Below, piece after piece: positions 24,501-31,801 of a stretch of 38,709 nt of DNA. The stretch is from IMG/VR virus record IMGVR_UViG_3300031972_000819, positions 1-38,709 of that record; one strand, written 5' to 3'. The number at the start of each line of letters is the position of its first letter. Positions within the stretch are counted from its first letter, which is position 1. The notes beneath the pieces are model-generated. The model was not told the origin of the DNA. It made no database searches and worked only from the letters and a program-made list of their open reading frames with translations. Origin of the DNA: a virus. The position numbers were made by a program, and so were the translations under genes.

Positions 24501-26682
24501 AAACAATCCTAAAACAAAAGAAGCTGCTAAAATTTGGAAAGAATACACAGACTATTTACACTCTTTAAGAAAAAATTATGATACTTATGTAGAATTTGAA
24601 ATAGATGGGAAAAAACAGCGAGTAAAGGCAGATGATGTTTATTTAGATAATTGGATTAGGTATCAATTAAAAAAAGATGTAGCAAAAGATTTTACATTGC
24701 AGGGCGAAGGTTTTTATAAAGAAGTAAACAAATTACTTAAAAGCGGCAAGGCAAAGACTATAGAAGAAGCTCAGGCTATAATTGGCGAATGGACAAGGCG
24801 CTCTCCTTTTTACAAAGGCCCCGTTAGATATGGTTCAGCTGACCGACTAAGAACGCAGTTATTATCACCTGAACTGTATGAAACAGACTTTACAAATCTT
24901 GCTCCAGGTATTTCACGCAAATATGCAACTTTTCTTGCAGGAGCAGAAGCATTTGGACAGGATATGTCTAGGCGAGACCAGTTAGTTGGTCAAATATACA
25001 CAGAAAGTGGACAAAAAAATTCAAAAGAAGCTTCAAGTTTAATAGAAAGAATTGTAGATGGAGAGTCAGACACATCGCCTTGGATATTGAGTGGTTCTAC
25101 ACGAGGATTTTCAGCGTTACACTTGACAAGTCCGCAAACATTTAAAAACAATATTATGTATTCGTTTACTACAGATTTGCCGACATACGGAGTTAGAAAT
25201 ACATTAAAAGGAATTTTTACTTTACTTTCTAATCCTTACGGATCTGTAGAAAGAGCAAGGAAAAGAGGACAGCTTGGCGTAGGCACAAGAGAAATAAAAG
25301 CAATAACATTTGAAAAAGGAGCAGCAGATTTAATAACATTCTTTGGTGGAATAAAACCATCTGAAACGATTAATAGAGCAAAGTCTGTTATATCAGCAGG
25401 AGCTACAGCGCAAACACATATAGATTATATGTCAGGAAAAATGTCTGCTGAACATATTAATTATTTTGGTAGAAAAAAATTAGAAAGAGGCAGGCTCTTT
25501 TTTAAAGAATTTGGCGGATTTACAGATAGGGAAATAGATGTAATGGTCAAGCGTGGGTATTTGACTGAAAAAGAGATGGCAGCAATAGAGTCTATAGCTC
25601 CATCTATAACTCAAGGGTCTACTCACCCGTTGTTTATGCCGGATATAATGTCAGGTAAAATGGAGTTTGCTGGTAGTTTGTATAAAATGGCATACAGAGC
25701 AACAGCTGGAGTACATAAAGCCGTTGTAAAACCTGCTCTTAATGGAGATTTTGTGCCGCTTGCAAAATGGGCGGCTGGTGGAGCCATAGCTGGTGAATTG
25801 CAATACTTTATTAACTACGGTTTGTTTGGTTGGGAGCACCCATCAGGTGGCAACATAGATGATTTTATAGAATATTTACACGGAAAAGATGCTCCTAAAG
25901 AAAAATTTAAAGAGTCAGCTTTACGACTTGGTAGAAATCTTGTAAGAGCGCAATCGTTTGGTGTTTTCTCAGATGCGTTTCAAGGGTATGGAATGTATCC
26001 TGTTGTGTTTGATGCTTATAAAAATGTACACACTGAACTAGGATATTTACTTACTGGTAAAAAACCTGCAGCTGACATTAGTGAAGATTTTTTAAAAGCG
26101 CAAGTTGCTCTATATAGAGATTGGCAAAAATTACAAAGAGCAAGGTTAAGTCCTAGATCAGAAGAATACAGAAGATATGGTAATGTGCAACAATACGTTA
26201 GAAAGTTTGAAGAGGATAGAGAAGGAAAGTCTCCAAAAAATATACAATACAAATTAAGCAAAAATTCTACATCTTATAGAGAGGTAGAAGAAGCATTTTG
26301 GATTGCTGATAGAGATGAAATGCGAAGAGTGATGAGAAGTGCCGCTAAAACAATTACTCAAAAAAACGTAGCAGCCGATATGAACGAAGAAATAATGACA
26401 GGGAAAAAGGCTCGCTTAGAAAAAATATACGAAAAAGATGCACAAACTTCAGTAAAAAATATTATAAAAAGAATGCACCCTTTAGATAAACTTGCTGGCG
26501 AGTTAAGAGTGGAGGTAGATGGAAAAATGCGTTTACTAAAAACAGGTTCTAAAAACAAAGCTGAAGCAAGAATTTTTTGGGAACGTTTAACGCCAAGAGA
26601 AAAACTAGCTGTTACAGAGTCAGTAGATAATTACATAGCAATAATTAGGGAGCTTGATTTAGTTAGTATATTTAAAAAATAA
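18556..26682 (+). CDS. Giant internal (ejected) virion protein with lysozyme-like segment
   Basis: A 2,708-residue protein, the largest in the window. Residues 8-45 (FLSQLRSKYPSYAEIPDSTL and a second KYPEYK) are an entry motif typical of large polyvalent or ejected phage proteins. Residues about 150-245 resemble a lysozyme/transglycosylase domain: NRATRGVDT, DYGIPQIND at 173-181, then a helix and NWTAYINGSWAKY. The glutamate expected about 25 residues before DYG is not obvious; AAESDF at 276-281 has a catalytic-site look but in the wrong order. Hydrophobic stretches lie around 498-525 and 600-630. A Lys/Glu/Pro-rich middle (about 780-1600) contains a tandem repeat; the rest is long helices. 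It probably crosses the envelope and digests peptidoglycan during infection, as T7 gp16 does. Confidence 0.75.
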   Translation: MANGQIPQAKFLSQLRSKYPSYAEIPDSTLLDKILTKYPEYKNQIVFDSSTELTQEEAFDTSGDGYDYDTANQYGLEPDSAGNLQPKEPNTGKVLVGENNETFNQTLANEREMDNVVYRGDDGSIYSHPIKSVNVSPDDTLSSEITNPNSSSANLNRATRGVDTSKKEIHSNDYGIPQINDSTWENAFKEEYKTSLKEGLPEQHLEFAINRILLNSKGDSPAGIQNWTAYINGSWAKYKDWKDEDYIAVMGADPRHLALIDSLAGGEASTIKAVFAAESDFDSNSIKTNYRPSTASQQDETELTLDLPNAGVLLDKNKKEPTMSEAPEPSFLKRTASRLANAWRYRDLTFKDPSQAAMAGRAQADYLALENLKELSKTQGVFKHPNSPEWEQEVKEMVAWNVMSEPELFSGQQDTALGRGLQAAQKDAYNRKVLSGSPRERYKKALAGFDIETGPGFANDNDFLSLSWSNSLSGIAWKLASGNEVDLTFYEPSEREQMAAGIVGLMMPLDALSFGVGGIIGKGGMSVAKVTDLTKKTLTATSGRLAKQRLIKNGVSEVAANRAVQIAVNKTANRMASFGGALGTYEGLGSALTQYDEKGFIDPVTWTKDVVAHTVLGMVTGTLAELGAAAPRIVKPLAKGKGAKLTQEGLGFVGEVGGFGGFSPLIVEGRKPEGKDFVDAGTFLLGIKLAAPLQQVYGQAASTLVQKSLAFRIRKEYSKGKSFEEAQRIVHNELKSAVELAIEREGLVSEGSEVGMSSGGKGHILGEKPNIPIDENGVGIILDANGTRIPYRPLSTQKELVTTGEIKKPQLDADGNPVMGADGKPVFRTISLGRGQVPEKAEKETTVPGEVVDTRKVTEPVLDKEGRPVLDKEGKEVTREVTEPIREEVPISEAVAREFELPAYLKKDALQSAPESALRAMLKDKNISERESQAIRVELERRKLIAPKGEDVSDLVQQRGNMQAEQNRLFQELQALKEGTAEYDAKEKQIVEMGGKIETLDSQIAGKAVPVESPVKGERVVGREGQKQLPGEAEVPLGKAGEGGVVKVAVGGAKGRGPEVSPEQAKAVDLASRGEAPVVEPAKKPAKVELQRKLDKFAPNLEVETKKLAEKNKNASFLTESTTKELQERLGGAKERIENAEARLERFTDEAIERGSDITKEMLDADVSQLKSYRAEVILLEAELAKRGGETSKPNIEVVQTPKPKTPAEPKFEDITGSKGNKLGEINLQQEGGSFGNYGIRKDVKDGKEIYKVVIKRADTGLRAQVQTIEGEFFGSYKEAFDKLADRIARDVGTAIDKNEFSKELQDAVLQIEKTFDNKILRNNTESDLVALPKSNLLELLNKTVHIGGYKTLNSLTKPQIAAELKKWQGQGDAARSKLGEKIDLASGRILEEAPIKKLERDANDTKPVNEKLAKAKLSGNLEKAEIIEKAGRGEVREDAPKSIQEMVLQKAEIENKIAAEFKKGEKADENKLRDLAMDKAELAELINNAKLGKPRDGDQVTMTPTAKVTKGKKKVARKPTPDNTGKLELQNIFGSIREQVEAQIVAAKAEGSFEIDYSKIIAPEHSRIDYNKYKLKIELPQVNGEYSVSVPSSIVVRDGKINTRDSGGEFFGNFSKAKINKAFAEYKVTPPRGGRTQPLTSENAPIFTAPNRQSLAKSDLKGLEKALKGYEARLKRYSTLSSPDVERSAGQLKEAIRIAKDLIKTQKEADRLGGTIAGVDFIPGTTALFNAMRNWKRSKLPVSDKQKFDSLAQRSNKLYNEWVAGGKVDREMEGRLEKLSTEMTRLENSVKNQIPTEQEIIKVAEDIAWPTRTADLRRTHTMQKDILVKMKRNGIETNDTEFRDLKLQITKGRTNTQKDFTQEEMIHYEQVLKEMNRTGGYLDELPAMRFDSPVKTRKYINDFSFLFDKLTRLRNMGKGGSELADLSFRFVRNQTNITGAGENAVFKIQKLIGKKNMQNFVAAVDPYLAEGMNFRGKEAFLNNPKTKEAAKIWKEYTDYLHSLRKNYDTYVEFEIDGKKQRVKADDVYLDNWIRYQLKKDVAKDFTLQGEGFYKEVNKLLKSGKAKTIEEAQAIIGEWTRRSPFYKGPVRYGSADRLRTQLLSPELYETDFTNLAPGISRKYATFLAGAEAFGQDMSRRDQLVGQIYTESGQKNSKEASSLIERIVDGESDTSPWILSGSTRGFSALHLTSPQTFKNNIMYSFTTDLPTYGVRNTLKGIFTLLSNPYGSVERARKRGQLGVGTREIKAITFEKGAADLITFFGGIKPSETINRAKSVISAGATAQTHIDYMSGKMSAEHINYFGRKKLERGRLFFKEFGGFTDREIDVMVKRGYLTEKEMAAIESIAPSITQGSTHPLFMPDIMSGKMEFAGSLYKMAYRATAGVHKAVVKPALNGDFVPLAKWAAGGAIAGELQYFINYGLFGWEHPSGGNIDDFIEYLHGKDAPKEKFKESALRLGRNLVRAQSFGVFSDAFQGYGMYPVVFDAYKNVHTELGYLLTGKKPAADISEDFLKAQVALYRDWQKLQRARLSPRSEEYRRYGNVQQYVRKFEEDREGKSPKNIQYKLSKNSTSYREVEEAFWIADRDEMRRVMRSAAKTITQKNVAADMNEEIMTGKKARLEKIYEKDAQTSVKNIIKRMHPLDKLAGELRVEVDGKMRLLKTGSKNKAEARIFWERLTPREKLAVTESVDNYIAIIRELDLVSIFKK
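21133..21178 (+). repeat. 24-bp tandem repeat inside the giant protein gene
   Basis: The sequence beginning CCTGTTTTAGATAAAGAAGG is repeated with a period of 24 bases, nearly perfectly, giving PVLDKEGR then PVLDKEGK. Similar Asp-Gly elements just upstream (LDADGNPV, GADGKPVF) suggest an older, eroded array. The repeats fall in the low-complexity linker region of the protein. Confidence 0.7.
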
Positions 26683-26802
26683 TAATTAGATTACAATGCC
26701 CCCTCAAGGTTTTTATTTATAATCTCACCTAAAATAATAATTGATATGCCCATGTCAGCCAGTTCTCGGTCGGTAAGGCATACATAACAAAAGGAGAACA
26801 CA
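26683..26802 (+). other. Intergenic leader before the fibre genes
   Basis: This is the longest gap in the virion module (120 bases). It contains a perfect -10-like TATAAT at 26718-26723 without a good -35 at normal spacing, and an inverted pair TATGCC/GGCATA (about 26743-26748 and 26777-26782). It ends in AAGGAGAACACA directly before a GTG start. A promoter or an mRNA processing site for the fibre genes is possible; neither is proven. Confidence 0.3.
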
Positions 26803-27957
26803 GTGGCTAATTATACCACTCCTACAATAGATACATATACCGTTAAGGAAGTCCTTAACAAAGTTATTAATTCAGGCGCTGATGCGTTAAAAGTAGATAT
26901 TGATAACGTAACTCTTACCACTGAAGGAAGCGACATTGCTATTGACGTAGCCCTGGATAAAGCTAACGACAGTGTTCTAATATACGGAAATACAAATAAA
27001 GCTGGTTCAGGTACAAGCTATGTCCCGTTAGTTGATGCTGATGGACATTTACAAGTTGACACTTTATCAAGTGCATTACCTACTGGCGCTGCTACTGCCG
27101 CTAATCAAGCAACAATTATAGGCCACGTTGATGGCATAGAGGGTCTGTTAACTACTATAGACGCAGACACTGGCGCGATTAAGACAGCAATAGAGTTACT
27201 AGATAACGCAGTAGACGGAAATTATTTAAATGTAAACGCAAACATAGCAGGAACAGATTTTGTTGGTGGAGCTGGAGCTGTTGCAGCTGGAGTACAAAGA
27301 GTAACTTTAGCATCTGACGACCCAGCAGTTACAGATTTAGCAGCTATGGAAGTATTGTTAACTGGAATAGACGCTGATACAAATGCAATAAAAACAGCTG
27401 TAGAAATTTTAGATAACGCTATTGACGGAAGTCAAATGCAAGTTGACGTTGTTGCAGCTTTACCTTCCGGTACAAATACCATTGGTAAGGTAGAGGTAGT
27501 TGGAGATGTAGCTGAAAATGCTAATGCAGCAGGTAACCCAGTTCTTGTAGCTGGCCGATACGATTCCCCTGGCAATGATAATAGTAGCCTTAGGACTCTT
27601 GGTGATACTGATGTTGGAGCTTTAGCTCTTGACCCAACTGGAGCAGTTTATGTTAGAGAAGCCTTAGGTCAAGCTGGTTGTGCTTTTGTTAGTGGTACAT
27701 CTGCTGTAACTGCAGCTTATGGAAAATTTGTCGCAATACAATTTTTAGAAGATACTGTTTTTAATAGTACTAATGGATTGGTCGCTACTGACACTGGAAG
27801 ATGGGCTGATGATTCAGCTGCAGCTTCTGATGTTTCAAGTAGTAATACAGCCGCTGTTGGAACTCAAGTGTTTCCACAGGGAATGACGATATTTGGAAGA
27901 TGGGATAGTTTCATACTAGCAAGTGGAGCTGTAATAGCTTATGTAGGTAATGTCTAG
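26803..27957 (+). CDS. Fibre or decoration-like virion protein with internal repeat
   Basis: A 384-residue, Ala/Asp/Thr/Val-rich protein lacking Lys-rich or membrane segments. Two copies of a ~34-residue unit occur at residues 112-145 and 182-215, each with LL-IDADT-AIKTA-E-LDNA-DG. These helical units with polar neighbours suggest a trimeric coiled-coil-plus-beta stalk. The C-terminal ~130 residues are beta-rich (VYVREALGQAGC, FVAIQFLEDTVFNS, FGRWDSFILASGAVIAYVGN), a likely globular tip. The start is GTG after AAGGAG with good spacing. Such proteins occur as capsid fibres or tail appendages in marine phages. It overlaps the next tiny gene by TAGTG. Confidence 0.6.
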   Translation: MANYTTPTIDTYTVKEVLNKVINSGADALKVDIDNVTLTTEGSDIAIDVALDKANDSVLIYGNTNKAGSGTSYVPLVDADGHLQVDTLSSALPTGAATAANQATIIGHVDGIEGLLTTIDADTGAIKTAIELLDNAVDGNYLNVNANIAGTDFVGGAGAVAAGVQRVTLASDDPAVTDLAAMEVLLTGIDADTNAIKTAVEILDNAIDGSQMQVDVVAALPSGTNTIGKVEVVGDVAENANAAGNPVLVAGRYDSPGNDNSSLRTLGDTDVGALALDPTGAVYVREALGQAGCAFVSGTSAVTAAYGKFVAIQFLEDTVFNSTNGLVATDTGRWADDSAAASDVSSSNTAAVGTQVFPQGMTIFGRWDSFILASGAVIAYVGNV

Positions 27958-28088
27958 TGATCTCTTTAGCACTAAGCTTACATTCTGTAGTTACTCAAGT
28001 ATCTCGTCTTGCAAGAGACATGTGGAACTCAACAAATCTTAATGACGTATGGGAAAATGAACAGCGTAATTGGGATGATATAATTTAA
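27957..28088 (+). CDS. 43-residue protein between fibre genes
   Basis: GTG at 27957 overlaps the preceding TAG (TAGTG). The product begins MISLALSLHSVVTQVSRLAR and ends DVWENEQRNWDDII, so it has a hydrophobic N-terminal half and an acidic, Trp-containing C-terminal half. The frame fills the gap between the two fibre genes almost exactly. It may be a fibre assembly chaperone or attachment peptide; no family is recognised. Confidence 0.5.
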   Translation: MISLALSLHSVVTQVSRLARDMWNSTNLNDVWENEQRNWDDII

Positions 28089-28108
28089 ATTATGAATAGG
28101 AAAATATA

Positions 28109-29830
28109 ATGGCAACATTAGCAGGAAATACGATAGCGAGTACTTATCCGTTATTATTAAAAATAGATTCAAATGGTATTGATGGTACATTAAGAGCTAT
28201 AGAAGATGGAGATGGAACTGATTCAGCTGTAAAAATATCTACAAGTGCTATGGAAGTAAGCGGTGATGTAAGTATTATCTCATCATCGTCAGCTTCACCA
28301 ACATTGCTTGTTAAAAATACAAATGATGATGGCGAACCTGCTTATATGCAGTTTATAAAAGACACTAGCAATAGCGCAGCAGATAATGATGAAATTGTTA
28401 AAATGGAATTTTATCACGACAATGATGCGAATAGTTTAGTTAGATATGGGGCTATGATTGTTTCAACACCTGATGTAAGTAATGGTTCGGAAGATACTAA
28501 AATTAAATTTATGACAAGACTTAATGGAACCGATACAGAAACATTAACTTTAAATTCAGGCAAAGTAGGTATTGGCGAAACTTCACCAAGCCAAACCTTG
28601 CATATTAAAGGTGCATCTAATACTGGTGGTATAAGATTAGCAAACACAGATGTTGCGTATTACAATGAAATTAGAAACAATGGTGATGGTTTATTAATAG
28701 ATGTAGACAAAGGTGATGCAGGTGGTGCAGGTGCAGATTTAAGAATTAATATTAGTGATAGTGAAAAAATGCGTATTACTAATGGTGGCGATGTTGGTAT
28801 TGGCACAACAAGTCCAGCAAGTTTGCTTCATATAGAAAGCAACTCAGCTGACCCTACGCTACGAATTACAAATAAAACTGCTGCTGCAATTAATACTGGG
28901 GCAGATATAGAATTTTGGAATAATCCTTTTACTGGTAGCACAAGTAATGCTTATGAGTCTGGTGCAATTAGAGTTCATAAAACTAGTGGTACTGATAATA
29001 ACCACGACCACTATATGTCCTTCGAAACAAGAAAAAATAGTCCAGAAGGAATAAACGAGCATATGCGTATTACATCTGGTGGAAATGTATTTATTGGCGA
29101 TACTGTAAATGCAAAAGCTACTCAAGGTCTTACAATAAATCAGGGTGCAAATGATGACGAAATTCTGGCTTTAAAATCAAGTGATGTTGCTCATGGAATG
29201 ACCGATTTAGCAGAAACAGATACATATTTTAGTTTAGCAAAAGCAAGTTCGTCACAAGGTGGTGTAAACGCACAAGCCTTTTCAGATAATACAGAATACG
29301 CATGGTATATGCAAGGAGCTACTTTAGCTTCAGCGAATACTGCAAAAAGCACAAGTGCTGTGGGTGTTATTACTATGGCTTCAGCTACTAAATCAGGAAC
29401 TAATAGAACAGCCGTCACTACTGATGGAAATTTAGTTGTAATGAAAAATGATTCACTTACAAGGTTTATTTTTGATGCTGAAGGTTCTGGTCACGCAGAT
29501 GTAGAGTGGACAACTTACTCTGACGGAAGATTAAAAACTGATAGAGAAACAATACCTTATGGATTAGATGAAATAAATAAATTAAAACCTCAACGATACA
29601 AAAAGCAATCTGGTGGATTTGACAAAGATGGTAATATGGTTCTTGAAGATAATAAAAAAACAGAAATTGGATTTATAGCTCAAGAGGTTAAAGAAATTAT
29701 ACCAGAACTTGTCAAAGATATTGATGAATCAGAATCTTTTTATTCTCTTAATGATGGTAAGATTGTTGCTGTACTTGTAAAAGCAGTACAAGAACTATCA
29801 GCAAAAGTAGAAGCGTTAGAAAATGCGTAA
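28109..29830 (+). CDS. Tail fibre/spike with S74 intramolecular chaperone
   Basis: A 573-residue fibre. Residues about 140-350 carry repeated beta elements: GKVGIGETSPSQTLHIKG, GGDVGIGTTSPASLLHIES and GGNVFIGDTV, the VGIGT-SP-LHI motif of trimeric phage and bacterial fibres. From about residue 465 the C-terminus matches the Peptidase S74 (endosialidase chaperone) domain: TTYSDGRLKTDRE with the Ser-Asp cleavage pair at 471-472, YGLDEINKLKPQRYKK, IGFIAQEVKEIIPELV, and a terminal coiled coil (VLVKAVQELSAKVEALENA). The domain trimerises the fibre and then cuts itself off at the serine. It would bind the host surface. A ribosome site AGGAAA precedes the ATG. Confidence 0.9.
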   Translation: MATLAGNTIASTYPLLLKIDSNGIDGTLRAIEDGDGTDSAVKISTSAMEVSGDVSIISSSSASPTLLVKNTNDDGEPAYMQFIKDTSNSAADNDEIVKMEFYHDNDANSLVRYGAMIVSTPDVSNGSEDTKIKFMTRLNGTDTETLTLNSGKVGIGETSPSQTLHIKGASNTGGIRLANTDVAYYNEIRNNGDGLLIDVDKGDAGGAGADLRINISDSEKMRITNGGDVGIGTTSPASLLHIESNSADPTLRITNKTAAAINTGADIEFWNNPFTGSTSNAYESGAIRVHKTSGTDNNHDHYMSFETRKNSPEGINEHMRITSGGNVFIGDTVNAKATQGLTINQGANDDEILALKSSDVAHGMTDLAETDTYFSLAKASSSQGGVNAQAFSDNTEYAWYMQGATLASANTAKSTSAVGVITMASATKSGTNRTAVTTDGNLVVMKNDSLTRFIFDAEGSGHADVEWTTYSDGRLKTDRETIPYGLDEINKLKPQRYKKQSGGFDKDGNMVLEDNKKTEIGFIAQEVKEIIPELVKDIDESESFYSLNDGKIVAVLVKAVQELSAKVEALENA

Positions 29831-29858
29831 AAAATTTAAATATAACAGGAGTTAAAGA

Positions 29859-30197
29859 ATGGCAATTAAATGGTCAATAAATCAACTAGATTACGAAATT
29901 TCAAAAGACAGTAAATCAAACGTAGTTACATCTGTTCATTGGAATGTTAACGATTCAAAAGAAGTAACAAAAGATGGTGAAAAAGTTACATACTCTGGTG
30001 GAAACTATGGTCAAGTTGGACTAGATACATCTGATTTATCAAGTTTTGTAGAATATGATAAGCTTGATGAAGATACAGTTCTTGGGTGGGTAAAAGCAAA
30101 ACTTGGAAATGAACAGGTCAAGTCAGTAGAAGATGGAATTGCAAATCAAATAGAAGCTAAAGAAAATCCAACTACAGGAAAAGGGAAACCTTGGTAA
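29859..30197 (+). CDS. DUF7936-like small virion-associated protein
   Basis: A 112-residue protein, MAIKWSINQLDYEIS then VTSVHWNVND, GNYGQVGLDTSDLSSFVEYD, EDTVLGWVKAKLGNEQVKSV and a terminal Gly-Lys-Pro-Trp. The order W-I-Q-x(n)-V-x-VHW-V-D, then F-x-Y-L-E-VLGWVK--LG-E-V--E, and a C-terminal PW matches small proteins found beside fibre genes in cyanophages and relatives (the DUF7936 type, from memory). Function is not established; a fibre accessory is plausible. It has a clear ribosome site AGGAG. Confidence 0.65.
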   Translation: MAIKWSINQLDYEISKDSKSNVVTSVHWNVNDSKEVTKDGEKVTYSGGNYGQVGLDTSDLSSFVEYDKLDEDTVLGWVKAKLGNEQVKSVEDGIANQIEAKENPTTGKGKPW

Positions 30198-30455
30198 ATG
30201 CGTAAAAAATTAAACGAATGGGTTGATGCTAGTAAAGCTTTACACGCACTTGTCATAGTAGGATTTATGGTAGCTTTTATGTTCAGCATATTTAGTTGTC
30301 AAGATTATTACATAGGCAAAACACGAGAAGATCTATCAATGGAAATGTTTCGCGTAGATTCTTTAATAAAAACAATTCATATGCAAATGGACTCAGTTGC
30401 AATGGATTTTAATAAATTATATATAGATGCACAAAAAATAAATAACGGACACTAA
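30198..30455 (+). CDS. Small membrane protein, possible lipoprotein
   Basis: An 85-residue protein with a charged N-terminus (residues 1-14), one hydrophobic segment (ALHALVIVGFMVAFMFS, about 14-30) ending in IFSC with Cys34, then a helical, mostly polar rest facing the periplasm. IFSC is an imperfect lipobox, so Cys34 may be lipidated, as in an outer-membrane spanin subunit, but the -2 residue is unusual. It abuts the previous stop and overlaps the next start by TAATG. It opens a run of small membrane genes. Lysis role is inferred. Confidence 0.55.
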   Translation: MRKKLNEWVDASKALHALVIVGFMVAFMFSIFSCQDYYIGKTREDLSMEMFRVDSLIKTIHMQMDSVAMDFNKLYIDAQKINNGH

Positions 30456-30745
30456 TGCTTGAATTTATAATAGGGCTTGCATTGGGCTTGCTTGTCACTA
30501 CTTCTGATTTAGGTGAGCCAGTACCGTACCAAACCATTACTTATACAGATAGTAGTAGGGTGGTAAAAATTTATAATACTTCAGCTTTTCGGTATCGTTA
30601 CCTACCAAATTCTTATGCAACTAGTTGGGACAATCACGATTTTCGGTATTGGGACACAAGGCATATGAATACACCCGTCTACACTAAAAGTATTGTAATT
30701 AATAAAAAACCTAAACCTAAGCCAAAAACAAAAGATGAGGAGTAG
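30455..30745 (+). CDS. Small exported protein with basic C-terminus
   Basis: A 96-residue protein with a short hydrophobic N-terminus (LEFIIGLALGLLVTT, residues 2-16) acting as signal or anchor, a Tyr/Ser-rich beta-like body (YRYLPNSYATSWDNHDFRYW) and a Lys-Pro tail (KKPKPKPKTKDEE). The Lys-Pro tail could interact with peptidoglycan or outer-membrane lipid. Overlaps on both sides (TAATG, TAGTG) tie it to the membrane-gene series. It might be the partner of the preceding possible lipoprotein in disrupting the outer membrane. No named family. Confidence 0.5.
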   Translation: MLEFIIGLALGLLVTTSDLGEPVPYQTITYTDSSRVVKIYNTSAFRYRYLPNSYATSWDNHDFRYWDTRHMNTPVYTKSIVINKKPKPKPKTKDEE

Positions 30746-31002
30746 TGCAAGGTCTTAATTCAAATAGCAATGTAACAATTAGCTTGCAGCTATTAATTAA
30801 GGCTGGCATTTTAATAGCTATTGTTGTTGGTTCTTGGTATCAAGCTCAAATGAGATTTGCATCTATTGAAGTAAGATTAAATGATATGCACGAAGAATTA
30901 ATAGTGCTAACTTCTAAAGTAGCTACAATGGAAAATAAACACATTGTTGAGCTAGAAGAACAAAACAAGACTCTACTACAGAGACTTAAAATAAAAAAGT
31001 AA
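30745..31002 (+). CDS. Small membrane/coiled-coil protein
   Basis: An 85-residue protein starting at GTG inside the previous stop (TAGTG). A Ser/Asn N-terminus is followed by one membrane segment (LQLLIKAGILIAIVVGSWY, about 14-32) and then a coiled coil to the end (RFASIEVRLNDMHEELIVLT, KVATMENKHIVELEEQNKTL). This one-span plus coiled-coil arrangement is common in small phage lysis-region proteins sometimes annotated as holin-like or XhlA-like. It could be a holin, antiholin or i-spanin; the sequence does not decide. Confidence 0.55.
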   Translation: MQGLNSNSNVTISLQLLIKAGILIAIVVGSWYQAQMRFASIEVRLNDMHEELIVLTSKVATMENKHIVELEEQNKTLLQRLKIKK

Positions 31003-31012
31003 AGGAGCTATA

Positions 31013-31252
31013 ATGGCAAAAGATAAAGAAAAAAAACAACCTTATGTCACTCTTGATGGAGTTGAATACGAAGAAAGCAAACTTGATGATAACCAAAAAC
31101 TTATGGTGCAGCATCATAACGACTTAACAAGAAAAATAACAAATGCAACTTTCAATCTTCAGCAGCTTCAGTTTGGAAGACAAGCCTTCGCTGACGCTTT
31201 AAGTGTTTCGTTAAAAAATGAAAAACCAACTGAAGAAAAACCATCAAAGTAG
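31013..31252 (+). CDS. DUF6447-like small protein
   Basis: A 79-residue soluble protein with a strong ribosome site (AAAGGAGCTATA before ATG). The opening QPYVTLDGVEYEESKLDDNQ, followed by a helix rich in Gln and hydrophobics (NATFNLQQLQFGRQAFADAL), matches the DUF6447 pattern: a short beta hairpin ('I-DG--Y---DL') and a helix ending 'AR-AYA-AL'. Function is unknown. It is the only non-membrane gene in this part of the series, and its own 3' end overlaps the start of the next membrane gene. Confidence 0.6.
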   Translation: MAKDKEKKQPYVTLDGVEYEESKLDDNQKLMVQHHNDLTRKITNATFNLQQLQFGRQAFADALSVSLKNEKPTEEKPSK

Positions 31253-31400
31253 TTTAATAGACAAAGCCATAATCTCGGCTATGTTTGTTATGTCTATTAT
31301 AGTAGCCTTTAGCGTTAAAGAAGATATGTATCTACCGGTTGCATTAGGAGCATTGGTAGTAATTGGATTAAGAGCAACGAAGAAGGTATTAGATGATTGA
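31218..31400 (+). CDS. Two-span holin candidate
   Basis: A 60-residue protein with a Lys/Gln/Asn-rich N-terminus, two hydrophobic segments (AIISAMFVMSIIVAFS, residues about 18-33; YLPVALGALVVIGL, about 38-51) and a short charged end (RATKKVLDD). Size and topology fit a class II holin, which would form the inner-membrane lesion that releases the endolysin. Its ATG lies 35 bases inside the preceding gene in another frame, and its end overlaps the next gene by eight bases. No ribosome site is obvious, so coupling is likely. Confidence 0.55.
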   Translation: MKNQLKKNHQSSLIDKAIISAMFVMSIIVAFSVKEDMYLPVALGALVVIGLRATKKVLDD

Positions 31401-31698
31401 AACATATGCCGAGTATGGCGCGATAGGGGTAATAGTAAGCCTCTTTGTAATAATGATAATGAATTTGATTAAAAGTCAAAAAATGCAAAACGAAGATTTA
31501 GACCTTATCAGACAAGCAATTGCAAAGTCTGAGACTAAAATGAGCAATGTTGAGTCTATTGTTTTAAAAATGTTAGACCGATGGAATAAGTCTGACGATA
31601 TTGGACAGAGACATAGAGAAGATATTGTAAAAGAGCTAAATGATGTAACTGATGACCTGGCATACCTTAAAGGAAGGATAAATGGAAGAGCTTCGTAA
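31393..31698 (+). CDS. Small membrane/coiled-coil protein
   Basis: A 101-residue protein with one N-terminal membrane segment (GAIGVIVSLFVIMIMNLI, about 9-26) followed by ~70 residues of charged helix (DLDLIRQAIAKSETKMSNVE, then a second heptad-rich part ending in DDLAYLKGRING). It is arranged like the protein at 30745 and probably sits in the inner membrane with the coiled coil on one side. It overlaps the holin candidate by eight bases. Role as holin-associated or spanin-like factor is inference. Confidence 0.5.
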   Translation: MIETYAEYGAIGVIVSLFVIMIMNLIKSQKMQNEDLDLIRQAIAKSETKMSNVESIVLKMLDRWNKSDDIGQRHREDIVKELNDVTDDLAYLKGRINGRAS

Positions 31699-31801
31699 CC
31701 ATAAAAGATTTTGTTTGTCGTGTCCTGCCCAGCTAACCTTTGCCTCCTTAAACAGACGGTTTAGCTCTTCCGTTCTGTGTTGGCTGGGCAACCTTTTGTA
31801 G
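31682..31801 (+). CDS. 39-residue Cys-containing frame, uncertain
   Basis: ATG at 31682 lies within the end of the previous gene and follows AAGGAAGG at a good distance. The product is MEELRNHKRFCLSCPAQLTF followed by a Ser/Arg-rich segment and a hydrophobic end (VLCWLGNLL). FCLSC offers a Cys-x2-Cys pair. The base composition is more GC-rich than the surroundings and the stretch forms a strong hairpin, so it may be a structured RNA region that merely happens to be open. Listed because of the ribosome site. Confidence 0.35.
   Translation: MEELRNHKRFCLSCPAQLTFASLNRRFSSSVLCWLGNLL
31726..31790 (+). terminator. Strong hairpin within the lysis region
   Basis: TGCCCAGCTAA (31726-31736) pairs with TTGGCTGGGCA (31780-31790) over 11 positions with one G-T pair, around a 43-base loop that itself can form TAAAC/GTTTA. 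A second, wider pair GGAAGAGCT (31684-31692) with AGCTCTTCC (31763-31771) competes with it. The 3' side runs into ACCTTTTG, a short T-run, so partial termination or switching between two folds is possible. Confidence 0.45.
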
